From Bacillota bacterium (GTDB lineage: Bacteria > Bacillota > Bacilli > Paenibacillales > Paenibacillaceae): DNA of 64,000 nucleotides. The position numbers were made by a program, and so were the translations under genes. The number at the start of each line of letters is the position of its first letter. Positions within the stretch are counted from its first letter, which is position 1. The stretch lies in the NCBI GenBank assembly GCA_023460795.1, contig JAEWPC010000020.1, positions 1 to 64,000 of the forward strand. Reading direction: 5' to 3'. The notes under the pieces are model-generated. The model was given only the letters and a program-made list of their open reading frames with translations, did not search any database and was not told the DNA's origin. This document shows, in pieces, positions 7,768-16,074 of this stretch.

Positions 7768-10700
7768 ATGTTCACGGGTACGAAATTCGTCTATACGCCG
7801 CCTGCCAACGGATATCCGGAGTGGAACAACAATCCGGATATCTTCCAAGTGAACCGTATGGTCGCGCACGCTACGCTAATGCCTTACCGCACGGTCGAAC
7901 AAGCCCTGCAAGGGGATCGTTCCGCTTCCGAATGGACGATTTCGCTGAACGGTAGCTGGCGGTTTCATTGGTCGGACAACCCGGCTAGCCGTATTCCGGA
8001 TTTCCACGCGGACGGCTTCGACGACGCGGACTGGGCGACGATCGAGGTGCCTTCCCATTGGCAGCTGCAAGGGTATGATTATCCGCAATATTCCAATGTC
8101 CGATACCCGTGGTGCGAACGCGAAGACATTAAGCCGCCTTATGCGCCTACGGAATATAATCCGGTCGGACAATATGCCCTTACGTTCACGGTGCCGGAAG
8201 ATTGGAGCGGGCAGCCAGTTTATATTAGCTTTCAAGGCGTCGAATCCGCGTTCTACGTCTGGCTGAACGGCGAGCTTGTCGGCTACAGCGAGGATACGTT
8301 CACGCCTGCCGAGTTCGATCTCACGCCCTACCTGAAGGACGGGGATAACCGTCTGGCGGTCGAGGTGTACCGTTGGTGCGACGCGAGCTGGCTAGAGGAT
8401 CAGGATTTCTGGCGGCTGAGCGGCATATTCCGCGACGTCTATCTGCATACGACGCCGGCGACGCACATTTACGATTTCCGAGCGAACGGGGATTTGGACG
8501 ACAATTACGAGAATGGCCGGCTTGGCTTGGAGGCGCGAATCGTCCGGTACGGCTCGGGTTCGGCGGAGACGAAGCTTCGGTTCGAGGCGATGCTGTACGA
8601 TGATACCGGCAAGCCGGTATGGGAAGAGCCGCATTCCGACATGGTAGCGCTTGGAGGAACCGGAGCATCCGATATACGGATACGAGCGTCGGCCGACGTC
8701 CTCAAGCCTCGCCGATGGAGCGCGGAGACGCCGGAGTTATATACGCTTGTGTTGAGCTTGGCCGATACGGACGGCGGATTGATCGAGGCGGTCAGCTGCA
8801 AGGTCGGATTCCGCCGTTTCGAGATGAAGGACGGTCTGATGAGGCTGAACGGCAAGCGGATCGTATTCAAGGGCGTAAACCGCCACGAGTTTCATTGCGA
8901 TCGCGGACGCGCCGTCGACCGCGATACGATGCTCCAGGACGTCTTGCTGATGAAACGGCATAATATTAACGCCGTTCGGACTTCGCATTATCCGAATCAT
9001 CCGTTATGGTACGAGCTATGCGACGAATACGGGTTGTACGTTATCGACGAGACGAATCTAGAAACGCACGGATCATGGCGTTACGGCCAGAAGGAGCTTG
9101 AGGATACGGTGCCGGGCAGCCGTCCGGAATGGCGGGCTAACGTGCTGGACCGGTGTAACTCGATGCTGCAGCGGGACAAGAACCATCCTTCCATCGTCAT
9201 CTGGTCGCTTGGCAACGAATCGTTCGGAGGCGATAGCTTTATCGCGATGCACGATTTTCTAAGGGAGAATGATCCGTCGCGTCTCGTTCATTATGAAGGG
9301 GTGTTCCATTACCGGCTTTCCGAAGAGGCTTCCGATCTGGAGAGCACGATGTACGTTAAACCGAACGAGGTTGAACGATACGCGCTTAGCAACCCGGTCA
9401 AGCCCTATATCTTATGCGAATATTCGCATGCGATGGGCAACTCCTTGGGCAACTTGTCCAAGTACACGGAGCTGTTCGATCGGTATCCCGTCTTACAGGG
9501 CGGATTCATCTGGGACTGGAAAGACCAAGCGATCCGAAAGACGGATTCGGACGGAACGTCATACTTGGCTTACGGAGGAGATTTCGGGGAGTCGCCGCAT
9601 GACGGGAATTTCTGCGGGAATGGGCTTATCTTCGCGGACGGCAGCATCTCTCCGAAAATCCAGGAGGTCAAGAAGTGCTACCAGAACGTCGGATTCAGCC
9701 TCGTGAACCTCGCCGAAGGCGTCATCGAGGTGAAGAACAAGTTTGCGTTCGATCGATTAGCCGCCTGCGAATGGACTTGGCGGCTTGATGTCGAGGGCGT
9801 CTGCCTGGCTTCCGGAACGATAGAAGAGCTGGTCGTAGAGCCAGGCGAATCTCGCATCGTCCAGCTGCCTACGGCAGAGCCGCTCTCGCGAATCGAGGAC
9901 AACCGGGAGGTCGTGCTGACGGTCGGATGCCGATTACGGTCCGATACGCGGTGGGCGGCCGCCGGGCATGAGATCGCGTGGGAGCAATTCATCGTGCGTG
10001 CGAGAGGCAAGGTTGCAACCGATTTTTCTTCCTTAAACGACGAGTCGGCAAAGTTAGAGATGTCCGAGGCAGACGAACACCTAATCGTAAGCGGTATTGA
10101 CTTTGAAGTTGACTTCGATACGAAGACGGGGATGCTTACACGCTATCGGTTCCGAGGGCGGGATTTACTGTCGGAAGGTCCGGCTCCCCACTTCTGGAGG
10201 GCGATGACCGACAACGATCTCGGCAATAAGCTGCAGGAGCGCAGCGGGACTTGGAGACGAGCGGGAAGCGATCGCTTACTGCGCGGAATGACGGCTAATA
10301 GGCACGGCATGGATGGCGTAACCGTCCTAACGAAATTCGACCTTCCGACGTCGGTGGCGTCGCAGGTCGAAGTAGCGTATCGGATTTGCGGGAATGGACG
10401 GATCGAGGTAGAGATGTCGTTAACGCCTGGCTCCGACCTCCCGGAAATTCCGGAGATCGGGATGATGCTCGCGCTCCCTGCTTCATTCGACCAATTGGCA
10501 TGGTATGGCAAAGGCCCGCACGAGAACTATTGGGATCGGGCGGAAGGCGCTAAGCTAGGCGTCTATACGAGCATCGTCGCAGAGCAGCTAACGCCGTACT
10601 TGCGTCCGCAGGAATGCGGCAACAAGACGGAGGTCCGGTGGCTCACCTTGACCGACCGCCATGGCTTTGGCCTGCGGATCGATGGAGAGCCGGTCGTCGA

Positions 10701-10920
10701 GACGAACGCACTTGGTTACTCGCCGTACGAACTCGAAGCGCACGACCATCCTCACAAGCTGCCCCCGAGCGAACGCGTATGGCTACGAGTGAACAGTCGG
10801 CAGATGGGGGTCGGCGGGGACGACAGCTGGGGTGCGAAGACACATCCGGAGTATACGCTGTACGCGAATCGTCCCTATATTTATCGATACGCGATGCAGG
10901 GAATAGCCGCGGACTCGTGA
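7768..10920 (+). CDS. lacZ: GH2 beta-galactosidase (LacZ type)
   Basis: A 1050-residue, five-domain LacZ-type enzyme without signal peptide that hydrolyses terminal beta-galactosides in the cytoplasm. The order is: N-terminal jelly-roll sugar-binding domain (WRFHWSDNP, VPSHWQLQGYD), Ig-like domain, TIM barrel with acid/base Glu484 (WSLGNES) and nucleophile Glu551 (LCEYSHAMGNS), then Ig-like and the C-terminal small-chain domain (WYGKGPHENYWDR). The ATG at 7768 has AGGAGG 9 bp upstream. No transporter adjoins it. The products of the GH53 operon 40 kb away are plausible substrates. Its stop codon directly abuts the stop of the chitinase gene. Confidence 0.97.
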   Translation: MFTGTKFVYTPPANGYPEWNNNPDIFQVNRMVAHATLMPYRTVEQALQGDRSASEWTISLNGSWRFHWSDNPASRIPDFHADGFDDADWATIEVPSHWQLQGYDYPQYSNVRYPWCEREDIKPPYAPTEYNPVGQYALTFTVPEDWSGQPVYISFQGVESAFYVWLNGELVGYSEDTFTPAEFDLTPYLKDGDNRLAVEVYRWCDASWLEDQDFWRLSGIFRDVYLHTTPATHIYDFRANGDLDDNYENGRLGLEARIVRYGSGSAETKLRFEAMLYDDTGKPVWEEPHSDMVALGGTGASDIRIRASADVLKPRRWSAETPELYTLVLSLADTDGGLIEAVSCKVGFRRFEMKDGLMRLNGKRIVFKGVNRHEFHCDRGRAVDRDTMLQDVLLMKRHNINAVRTSHYPNHPLWYELCDEYGLYVIDETNLETHGSWRYGQKELEDTVPGSRPEWRANVLDRCNSMLQRDKNHPSIVIWSLGNESFGGDSFIAMHDFLRENDPSRLVHYEGVFHYRLSEEASDLESTMYVKPNEVERYALSNPVKPYILCEYSHAMGNSLGNLSKYTELFDRYPVLQGGFIWDWKDQAIRKTDSDGTSYLAYGGDFGESPHDGNFCGNGLIFADGSISPKIQEVKKCYQNVGFSLVNLAEGVIEVKNKFAFDRLAACEWTWRLDVEGVCLASGTIEELVVEPGESRIVQLPTAEPLSRIEDNREVVLTVGCRLRSDTRWAAAGHEIAWEQFIVRARGKVATDFSSLNDESAKLEMSEADEHLIVSGIDFEVDFDTKTGMLTRYRFRGRDLLSEGPAPHFWRAMTDNDLGNKLQERSGTWRRAGSDRLLRGMTANRHGMDGVTVLTKFDLPTSVASQVEVAYRICGNGRIEVEMSLTPGSDLPEIPEIGMMLALPASFDQLAWYGKGPHENYWDRAEGAKLGVYTSIVAEQLTPYLRPQECGNKTEVRWLTLTDRHGFGLRIDGEPVVETNALGYSPYELEAHDHPHKLPPSERVWLRVNSRQMGVGGDDSWGAKTHPEYTLYANRPYIYRYAMQGIAADS

Positions 10921-12483
10921 TTATCTGTTCAAATCGCTTGCCAGCTTGTTCAGTAACGTATAATTTTCGTCGTCCTGCGTGATTTCCCAGATCATCGCTC
11001 CGCCTAGACCTCGCGACTTCACGTAGCTCGTTTTGTATCCGATCGATTCGGCATCTTCGTAGGAGACGAAGGTGCCGGTCGTTTTTTTATACAGATAGGG
11101 CACTTTCGCTTGGCTGTTCCAGTAGCGCACGAACCCGTTCGCGTTGATCCAGCCTTGATTTTTGATTTGCTCGTAGCTGTACATCTTGCGCGTTGGCCCA
11201 TCGCAGTCCCGATAGAGTCCTTGGTTGTCGGGACCGCAGGAAGTCCAGCTTCGTCCGTAGAACGGCACCCCTAATATGAGCTTATTCGCCGGTGCGCCGG
11301 CTTTCAAATAATGATCCACGATGGCGTCGATGTTGTTGCTCTTATTCGCGCGGCTTGGATCTTGGCTATCCGCGTATAGAGGCGCGTTATGATTGCTCGA
11401 ATCGTCCCAAGGTCCATGGTAGTCGTAAGTCATCAGGTTGACCCAATCGACCGTAGATGCGATGGACGAGATTTCAACGTTGTTAAGGTAGCCGGGGAAT
11501 GCGCCTCCGGCGATCGTCAACAAGTAGTCGCGGCCGTCGGACTTCTCCGCGGAATCAAGCTGATTGCGAATCTCTTGCAACAGCAGCGTGAAGTTCCGCT
11601 TATCCTCGGGACGTTCCTTGTTGCCGGCAAGGCCGCCCTGGACGGGATATTCCCAATCGATATCGACGCCGTCGAAGCCGTATTGCTTGATGAAAGCGAC
11701 GGCGCTTGCCGCGAATTTCTGCCTGGACTGGCTGGTCAGCGCCGCATCGGAGAATGGTCCCGACCAAGTCCAGCCTCCTACGCTGATCAGGGCGCGAAGG
11801 CTCGGATTCGCGGCTTTAAGTTGCTTAAGATGCTTGAAATTCTGAAGATCGGCGTCAGGATCACCGAGCGCGACTTGGCCGTCTTTCACGTTGGCGAAGG
11901 CGTAGTTGATGTGCGTAAGCTGAGATGCCGGTTGCTTGGTTAACGGCTCTTGCATGTAAATTCCCCATGAAGGATAATAGGCGATCACTTTATAAGAGCG
12001 AGCCGCAGGCGTGCTCGGCGATGGACTTGGCGCAGCGTTAGGGGCATTCCGGTCCGTAATGCTGGCCGTATTCACGGCTTGCTGCCAGGAGACGGCGTAA
12101 TTCATTGTCTCCGCGATCGCGCGCAACGGAACGAATAGAGTCGATCCGACCTTCTTCGGCGCCGGAGAGATCGAGGTCTTCACGCCGTTCACGATGGCTG
12201 TCGTACGGTCGACTTCCATCATGATATTCGTCCCCGGCTTAGTCAGGCTCAGCCTTGTACGATCGATCCAATCGATGCGGAAGCCTAGCGTCTGCGCGAA
12301 AGGCCGTATTTGTATGTAGGTGTTTCCGTTGCTTATGAAAGGGTTTTCAGAGAAAACAATACGATCGCCGTTATAGGTGACTTGAACCGACTTTTCAGCA
12401 TGGCTGCGAGGCGGGGAGACGGCATAGATGGTTGCGGTTATGAATAGCACGATGAGGATGGTTCTGAAGACGACGTGTTTCAA
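10921..12483 (-). CDS. Secreted GH18 chitinase with copper-amine-oxidase-type N-terminal domain
   Basis: The product has 520 residues. Residues 1-29 are a signal peptide. Residues 35-145 form the stalk domain known as copper amine oxidase N-terminal domain, common in Paenibacillus exoproteins (FVPLRAIAE). A Pro/Ser linker follows, then a GH18 barrel from about residue 163 with the catalytic DGVDIDWEYP (acid Glu278) and the LMTYDYHGPWD strand. It probably hydrolyses chitin or chito-oligosaccharides outside the cell. The start is TTG at 12483, 8 bp after AAGGAG. It lies 137 bp downstream of, and in the same direction as, the AgrC-like kinase. That gap holds an inverted repeat but no clear terminator. 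Confidence 0.93.
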   Translation of the reverse strand: MKHVVFRTILIVLFITATIYAVSPPRSHAEKSVQVTYNGDRIVFSENPFISNGNTYIQIRPFAQTLGFRIDWIDRTRLSLTKPGTNIMMEVDRTTAIVNGVKTSISPAPKKVGSTLFVPLRAIAETMNYAVSWQQAVNTASITDRNAPNAAPSPSPSTPAARSYKVIAYYPSWGIYMQEPLTKQPASQLTHINYAFANVKDGQVALGDPDADLQNFKHLKQLKAANPSLRALISVGGWTWSGPFSDAALTSQSRQKFAASAVAFIKQYGFDGVDIDWEYPVQGGLAGNKERPEDKRNFTLLLQEIRNQLDSAEKSDGRDYLLTIAGGAFPGYLNNVEISSIASTVDWVNLMTYDYHGPWDDSSNHNAPLYADSQDPSRANKSNNIDAIVDHYLKAGAPANKLILGVPFYGRSWTSCGPDNQGLYRDCDGPTRKMYSYEQIKNQGWINANGFVRYWNSQAKVPYLYKKTTGTFVSYEDAESIGYKTSYVKSRGLGGAMIWEITQDDENYTLLNKLASDLNR

Positions 12484-12620
12484 CGCGATCTCTCCTTGGG
12501 ATCTCGCAGCTCCGCTTGTCCGGCGAATGCTGCGAATCTACTAAGCTAGTCTATCTTAGTTTCCAAGAGAGAGAGGGTTTACGTAAAGGCAAACATATTG
12601 GGAGACGAGGGAATTGCAGG

Positions 12621-13970
12621 TTAGATCGCCAATCGTTCGGCGAGAGGCAAGCGGATTTCGAAGGTGGTCATACCGTTATCCGGATCGGATCGAACGTCAA
12701 GCTGTCCGCGATAATGACGGACTCTCTCCTGTACGATCGCTAGTCCGAGACCGGAATGGCCTTCCCCTTTGGTCGAATAACCGGCTTGGAACATTCGGGT
12801 GCGCATGTCGTCGTCGATGGGATGGCCGCTGTTCGCGATTGTGATTTTAACTTCGCCTTGATCCGAGCAGATCGCTACATGGACGGCACGTTGACCCGCC
12901 GGCAGCTTCATCGTCGCATCAAAACCGTTGTCGACGAGATTTCCGATGATTTTGATCATGTCGAGCATATGGATCGCGGTATCCGGCACGTCCCACTCCT
13001 TCGGCAGCTCGCAGGTAAAGGCGATGCCGTAGCCGAGCGCCATGGTCGTCTTCGTCTTGGCGAAAGCGGCAAGAGCGGGCACGGTATGGTTCATGATATC
13101 GCTCACTTCGCGAGTTTCCTGGACGAGCGTCGCCGTATACGCCTGCAGCTGATCGATCTTCCCCATCTGCGCCATCGCATGAATGACCTGAACATGATTC
13201 AAGAAATCATGGCGCTGGCCGCGTACGGAAGCGAACATGTTGTTGATGTCGTCGAAATACACTTCCTGGGTCGAACGGATCGCGTCCGCTCGTGCCTGCA
13301 TCAGCATGCGGAGCATAAACACCAGCGCGGCGAGGCTGATAATAATGGTGAAGTAGATAAGGATCGTCGTAACCAATTGATTGTCGGTATCGGATGCGAA
13401 CTTTACGGTGTAAATGGTTCCTAGAGAGACAAGCTGAATCACGATGAGCGCGATGATTTTGAACAGAGTCTTATTCTGGTTGAAGCCGATGGTTAACCAT
13501 TTGAAAGATGAAAGAGTGATTCTCTTCCTCACGAACCAGGCTGATATTAGGGTTGCCGTGAGGATGGGATAAAGTATGGAAATGAGTATATATAGATTCT
13601 GGTGAAGCAAGGATTCGATTTCTTCTACGCGTAATGCGGTTGCAACGGTGGTGATAATGATATCCATCAGCATACTAAGAAGCGTACTGCCGATGAATAG
13701 GAACACCCTTGTGCGCGACGGGAGTTCTTTAAAGATCAAAAAAATAAGCACAATCATCGCGAACAAATTATTGATGATTTTAAGAAGAGGGGGGATATAA
13801 AAGAGCATAATATCAGTATAAAAAGAATGGACAATCGTCAAGATGACTAGTCTCGCGATTAACTTATTCGGTTGAGGGCGCAAGAGCGAGAATATGAATA
13901 ACAAAATAACGAACGTTTGCGGTATTGAAACGAGAACATGCAATTTTAAGGCGTCGAGCAAAGTATCCAT
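12621..13970 (-). CDS. AgrC-like sensor histidine kinase (HPK10/GHKL type)
   Basis: A 449-residue membrane kinase with seven hydrophobic spans in the first 220 residues, a short coiled linker, and then the DHp helix with RGQRHDFLNHVQ (phospho-acceptor His254), the form used by AgrC-type kinases. The GHKL ATPase domain follows, with NLVDNGFDA (N box) and GHSGLGLAIVQ (G box). ATG at 13970 has AAGGAG 9 bp upstream; the frame from 14000 is longer but lacks a site. It is divergent from the receptor-agrB-agrD-lytTR operon, so it is the likely receptor for that peptide. No REC-LytTR (AgrA) gene is present in the window to take its phosphate. Confidence 0.88.
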   Translation of the reverse strand: MDTLLDALKLHVLVSIPQTFVILLFIFSLLRPQPNKLIARLVILTIVHSFYTDIMLFYIPPLLKIINNLFAMIVLIFLIFKELPSRTRVFLFIGSTLLSMLMDIIITTVATALRVEEIESLLHQNLYILISILYPILTATLISAWFVRKRITLSSFKWLTIGFNQNKTLFKIIALIVIQLVSLGTIYTVKFASDTDNQLVTTILIYFTIIISLAALVFMLRMLMQARADAIRSTQEVYFDDINNMFASVRGQRHDFLNHVQVIHAMAQMGKIDQLQAYTATLVQETREVSDIMNHTVPALAAFAKTKTTMALGYGIAFTCELPKEWDVPDTAIHMLDMIKIIGNLVDNGFDATMKLPAGQRAVHVAICSDQGEVKITIANSGHPIDDDMRTRMFQAGYSTKGEGHSGLGLAIVQERVRHYRGQLDVRSDPDNGMTTFEIRLPLAERLAI

Positions 13971-14121
13971 ATCATTCGTCTCCTTATGAAGCGGGCTCAA
14001 ATTGGCTCACTATTATAACGCCCGCGAAGACAAGTCGTTCGTGGTGAAGCTCCAATTCTTCGAGTAATATTAAGAGATGTGATTTTCAATTACGAATTTA
14101 AATCATAATTGTCGTTATTTA

Positions 14122-14150
14122 TTCGACATATGTTAAAATGTGATTATTAT
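14122..14150 (+). promoter_or_regulatory. Promoter of the agr-like operon
   Basis: TTCGAC (14122-14127), a 17-bp spacer, and TATTAT (14145-14150) put transcription start near 14157, which supports ATG 14190 as the first start codon. Upstream, CAATTA and TAATTG form a loose inverted repeat in the 220-bp divergent region where a LytTR protein could bind. Confidence 0.55.
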
Positions 14151-14189
14151 AGTGATCCTAGTTCTGCATACCGAGGGAGAATTCTAGAA

Positions 14190-14849
14190 ATGGATCTACT
14201 GAAATTTGTACTTTTTTCACTTTTAGAATATTTTGCATCATTCGTTTTCATTTTAATACAATTTAGATTTTCATTGAAAGAGAATATTTCAAAAATACTA
14301 TTAATCTCGATTTTACTTTCATTTGTTTCGTATTCATTTATTCAAGCGGATCTGCGTGGTATTTCGTCATTAATTCAAACACTAATATTCTTTATGTATA
14401 TTTACCATGTTATGAAAGTAAGTATCGTGAATTCGATTATAATGGTGATGACAGGTTATATTGTACTTGGATTAGTACAGACGTGCATCGTAGCCATATT
14501 ATCCCATGCCGATATCATTCAGGGGGAACTTGTCGTAGGTGAAACCATAACTTATAGTGTACAGGTACTTTCGTCAGTAGTTGTGTTAGTATTAAGCTTT
14601 TTAACTTATTACTTTAAAGGCGGGTTTAGCTTTGTTGAATCCAATAGTCGTTTCTCAAAGAACACCTTTAAAGGAAAGAATTTTTGGTTTGTTATTGTAC
14701 TGTCGTTTATCTTTACAATAACGATCATTACCAATATCGTCCTGCTAAACAGCACGGAGCCCCCCTACCTAGGAGTTGCTATTGTTCTGCTAGTCAATCT
14801 ATTGCTCTTCTTTTATGTGACATTTAGAAGGGATGAGAATTATGATTGA
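14190..14849 (+). CDS. Seven-helix membrane protein resembling an AgrC sensor module without kinase
   Basis: The product has 219 residues, almost entirely hydrophobic: seven predicted spans with short loops, ending in a charged stub (FRRDENYD). Length, number of spans and loop pattern match the sensor half of the divergent AgrC-like kinase, but the protein stops where the kinase would begin. It is cotranscribed with agrB and overlaps its start by 8 bp (ATGATTGA). It could be a decoy or accessory receptor, a peptide exporter or an immunity factor; the sequence alone does not decide. ATG 14190 lies after the predicted promoter. The longer frame from 14109 would start upstream of it. The base composition is strongly AT-rich. 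Confidence 0.75.
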   Translation: MDLLKFVLFSLLEYFASFVFILIQFRFSLKENISKILLISILLSFVSYSFIQADLRGISSLIQTLIFFMYIYHVMKVSIVNSIIMVMTGYIVLGLVQTCIVAILSHADIIQGELVVGETITYSVQVLSSVVVLVLSFLTYYFKGGFSFVESNSRFSKNTFKGKNFWFVIVLSFIFTITIITNIVLLNSTEPPYLGVAIVLLVNLLLFFYVTFRRDENYD

Positions 14850-15375
14850 GTCACTTGCCGAACGGATTTCAATTCGCCTTAAAAACGCGAATCCAGAAGA
14901 AACGACAAGTGTTGAGGTTATGAAGTTTGCTTTGACGGGTGTATTGCACAATTCAGTTACGATTTTTGCGGCTTTAGTTGTCGGAGGCATTTTCGGTCAT
15001 TTTGCAGATACCTTATTAACTATTGTTTTTTTCATGACATTAAGGTTGGTTTCCGGCGGGTATCACTTCAAATCAGCATTGCACTGTTTCATTTTTTCAT
15101 TTGGGGTATTTGTGGCTATTCCGTTTATATCCATTACTGACGACATAATCGGTATCCTATTGCTAGTGAGTTTGTTGTTGGCAACCCTATACGCACCGTC
15201 CAATATTACTGAACACATAAGGGTTAACCGTAAATTTTTTCCGCTTTTTAAGTTATTGTCGCTTTTAATAATTGCATTGGATTTAATTTTATGGAATCCG
15301 ATTATTGCGCTTGCAGTATGCGCTCAATCGTTGACCTTAATCCGTTTCAATAGAAAGCGAGGTGAAGTTAAATGA
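14842..15375 (+). CDS. agrB: AgrB-family autoinducer-processing peptidase
   Basis: A 177-residue membrane cysteine endopeptidase that removes the C-terminal tail of the AgrD precursor and forms the cyclic peptide. The signature RLVSGGYHFKSALHC carries catalytic His75 and Cys82, with the same seven-residue offset as His77/Cys84 of Staphylococcus AgrB. Amphipathic N-terminus and four to six spans fit the family. ATG 14842 lies 9 bp after AAGGG; the track-like start at 14833 would leave no spacing. It overlaps the upstream gene by 8 bp and agrD by 4 bp (ATGA), so peptide and protease are translated as a coupled unit. Confidence 0.93.
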   Translation: MIESLAERISIRLKNANPEETTSVEVMKFALTGVLHNSVTIFAALVVGGIFGHFADTLLTIVFFMTLRLVSGGYHFKSALHCFIFSFGVFVAIPFISITDDIIGILLLVSLLLATLYAPSNITEHIRVNRKFFPLFKLLSLLIIALDLILWNPIIALAVCAQSLTLIRFNRKRGEVK

Positions 15376-15506
15376 CAAAAAGAAAAGTCGTTTCCCTGCT
15401 ATCTAAAGTATTAGGTTTACTTGCGGTCGTAATGGTTAGTACGGCTTCCTGGTGGATTGCTTTTCGTCCTGAAGTACCGAACGAGTTGAAATCAAAATTA
15501 CAGTGA
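15372..15506 (+). CDS. agrD: AgrD-like cyclic lactone autoinducer precursor with serine ring residue
   Basis: A 44-residue precursor. Residues 1-22 are a basic, amphipathic membrane leader (MTKRKVVSLLSKVLGLLAVV). The signal segment is STASWWIAF, and residues 34-39 (EVPNEL) form the conserved AgrB recognition tail (EVPKEL in S. aureus). Counting back eight residues from EVP, as in S. aureus AgrD-I, lands on Ser26 where cysteine is expected. The predicted ring is Ser26-Trp-Trp-Ile-Ala30, closed as an oxygen lactone. There is no cysteine anywhere in the peptide. The start overlaps the agrB stop. Leader cleavage site and mature N-terminus cannot be fixed from sequence. Confidence 0.88.
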   Translation: MTKRKVVSLLSKVLGLLAVVMVSTASWWIAFRPEVPNELKSKLQ

Positions 15507-15530
15507 ATTTATTTTTTGGGGGGATAATCT

Positions 15531-15920
15531 ATGTCAGAGTACATCCGATTGTTGGATCGCGACGGAAACCTGTGTTTGGTGCAACTAGAAAAAATCATCG
15601 CGATCAAACCAACGGCTGACGGTCCGGAGTTCTATACGAAGGACGGCATGTATTATTATCCCACTACGCTGGAAGAGCTTCTCGCAGTATTGAAGGATCA
15701 AGGATTCGAACGGTTGGACCGGACGAATCTGGTGAACTTGAATCATGTAAAAGTATTCGACAAGAAGGCCCGCAAGGTTTATTTCGAATCGCCGCACAGC
15801 AAAGACAGCAAGTTCGCTACCGTCTCCGAAGCGAATATCAGTAAGGTGGAGCACTTAGCCAAAGAGGAGCAACCTACGTACAGAACAGTCCCGAAGCCGT
15901 CGTTGTTTTGGAGGAAATGA
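15531..15920 (+). CDS. Stand-alone LytTR DNA-binding protein
   Basis: The product is 129 residues: one LytTR domain (DRDGNLCLVQLEKIIAIKP, then FERLDRTNLVNLNHVKVF) with a 25-residue basic tail and no receiver or membrane domain. LytTR domains bind direct repeats upstream of target promoters; AgrA is the receiver-containing relative. Lacking a phospho-acceptor aspartate, it cannot be the usual target of the AgrC-like kinase. GGGGGGA lies 6 bp before the ATG, and the gene follows agrD by 24 bp and ends in a strong terminator, so it is the last gene of the agr-like operon. Its GC content returns to the chromosomal level. Confidence 0.88.
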   Translation: MSEYIRLLDRDGNLCLVQLEKIIAIKPTADGPEFYTKDGMYYYPTTLEELLAVLKDQGFERLDRTNLVNLNHVKVFDKKARKVYFESPHSKDSKFATVSEANISKVEHLAKEEQPTYRTVPKPSLFWRK

Positions 15921-15931
15921 AAGTTTGACAG

Positions 15932-15961
15932 CCATGCTGCCTAAAAGCATGGTTGTTTTTT
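15932..15961 (+). terminator. Terminator of the agr-like operon
   Basis: CCATGCT / AGCATGG stem with 7-nt loop followed by TTGTTTTTT. Confidence 0.85.
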
Positions 15962-16074
15962 GGTTCGGTCATAGGTAATAACTATCAAAGTAATAGAATT
16001 AATATATTTCAACAATAAAAGGAATGGTGATATAACAGGATTAACGAATATTTCCAATAGGAGCGTGATCGGTA

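Noticed and set aside
14109..14189. N-terminal extension of the seven-helix protein
   Set aside because: It begins upstream of the predicted transcription start and has no ribosome site; ATG 14190 starts the hydrophobic region directly.
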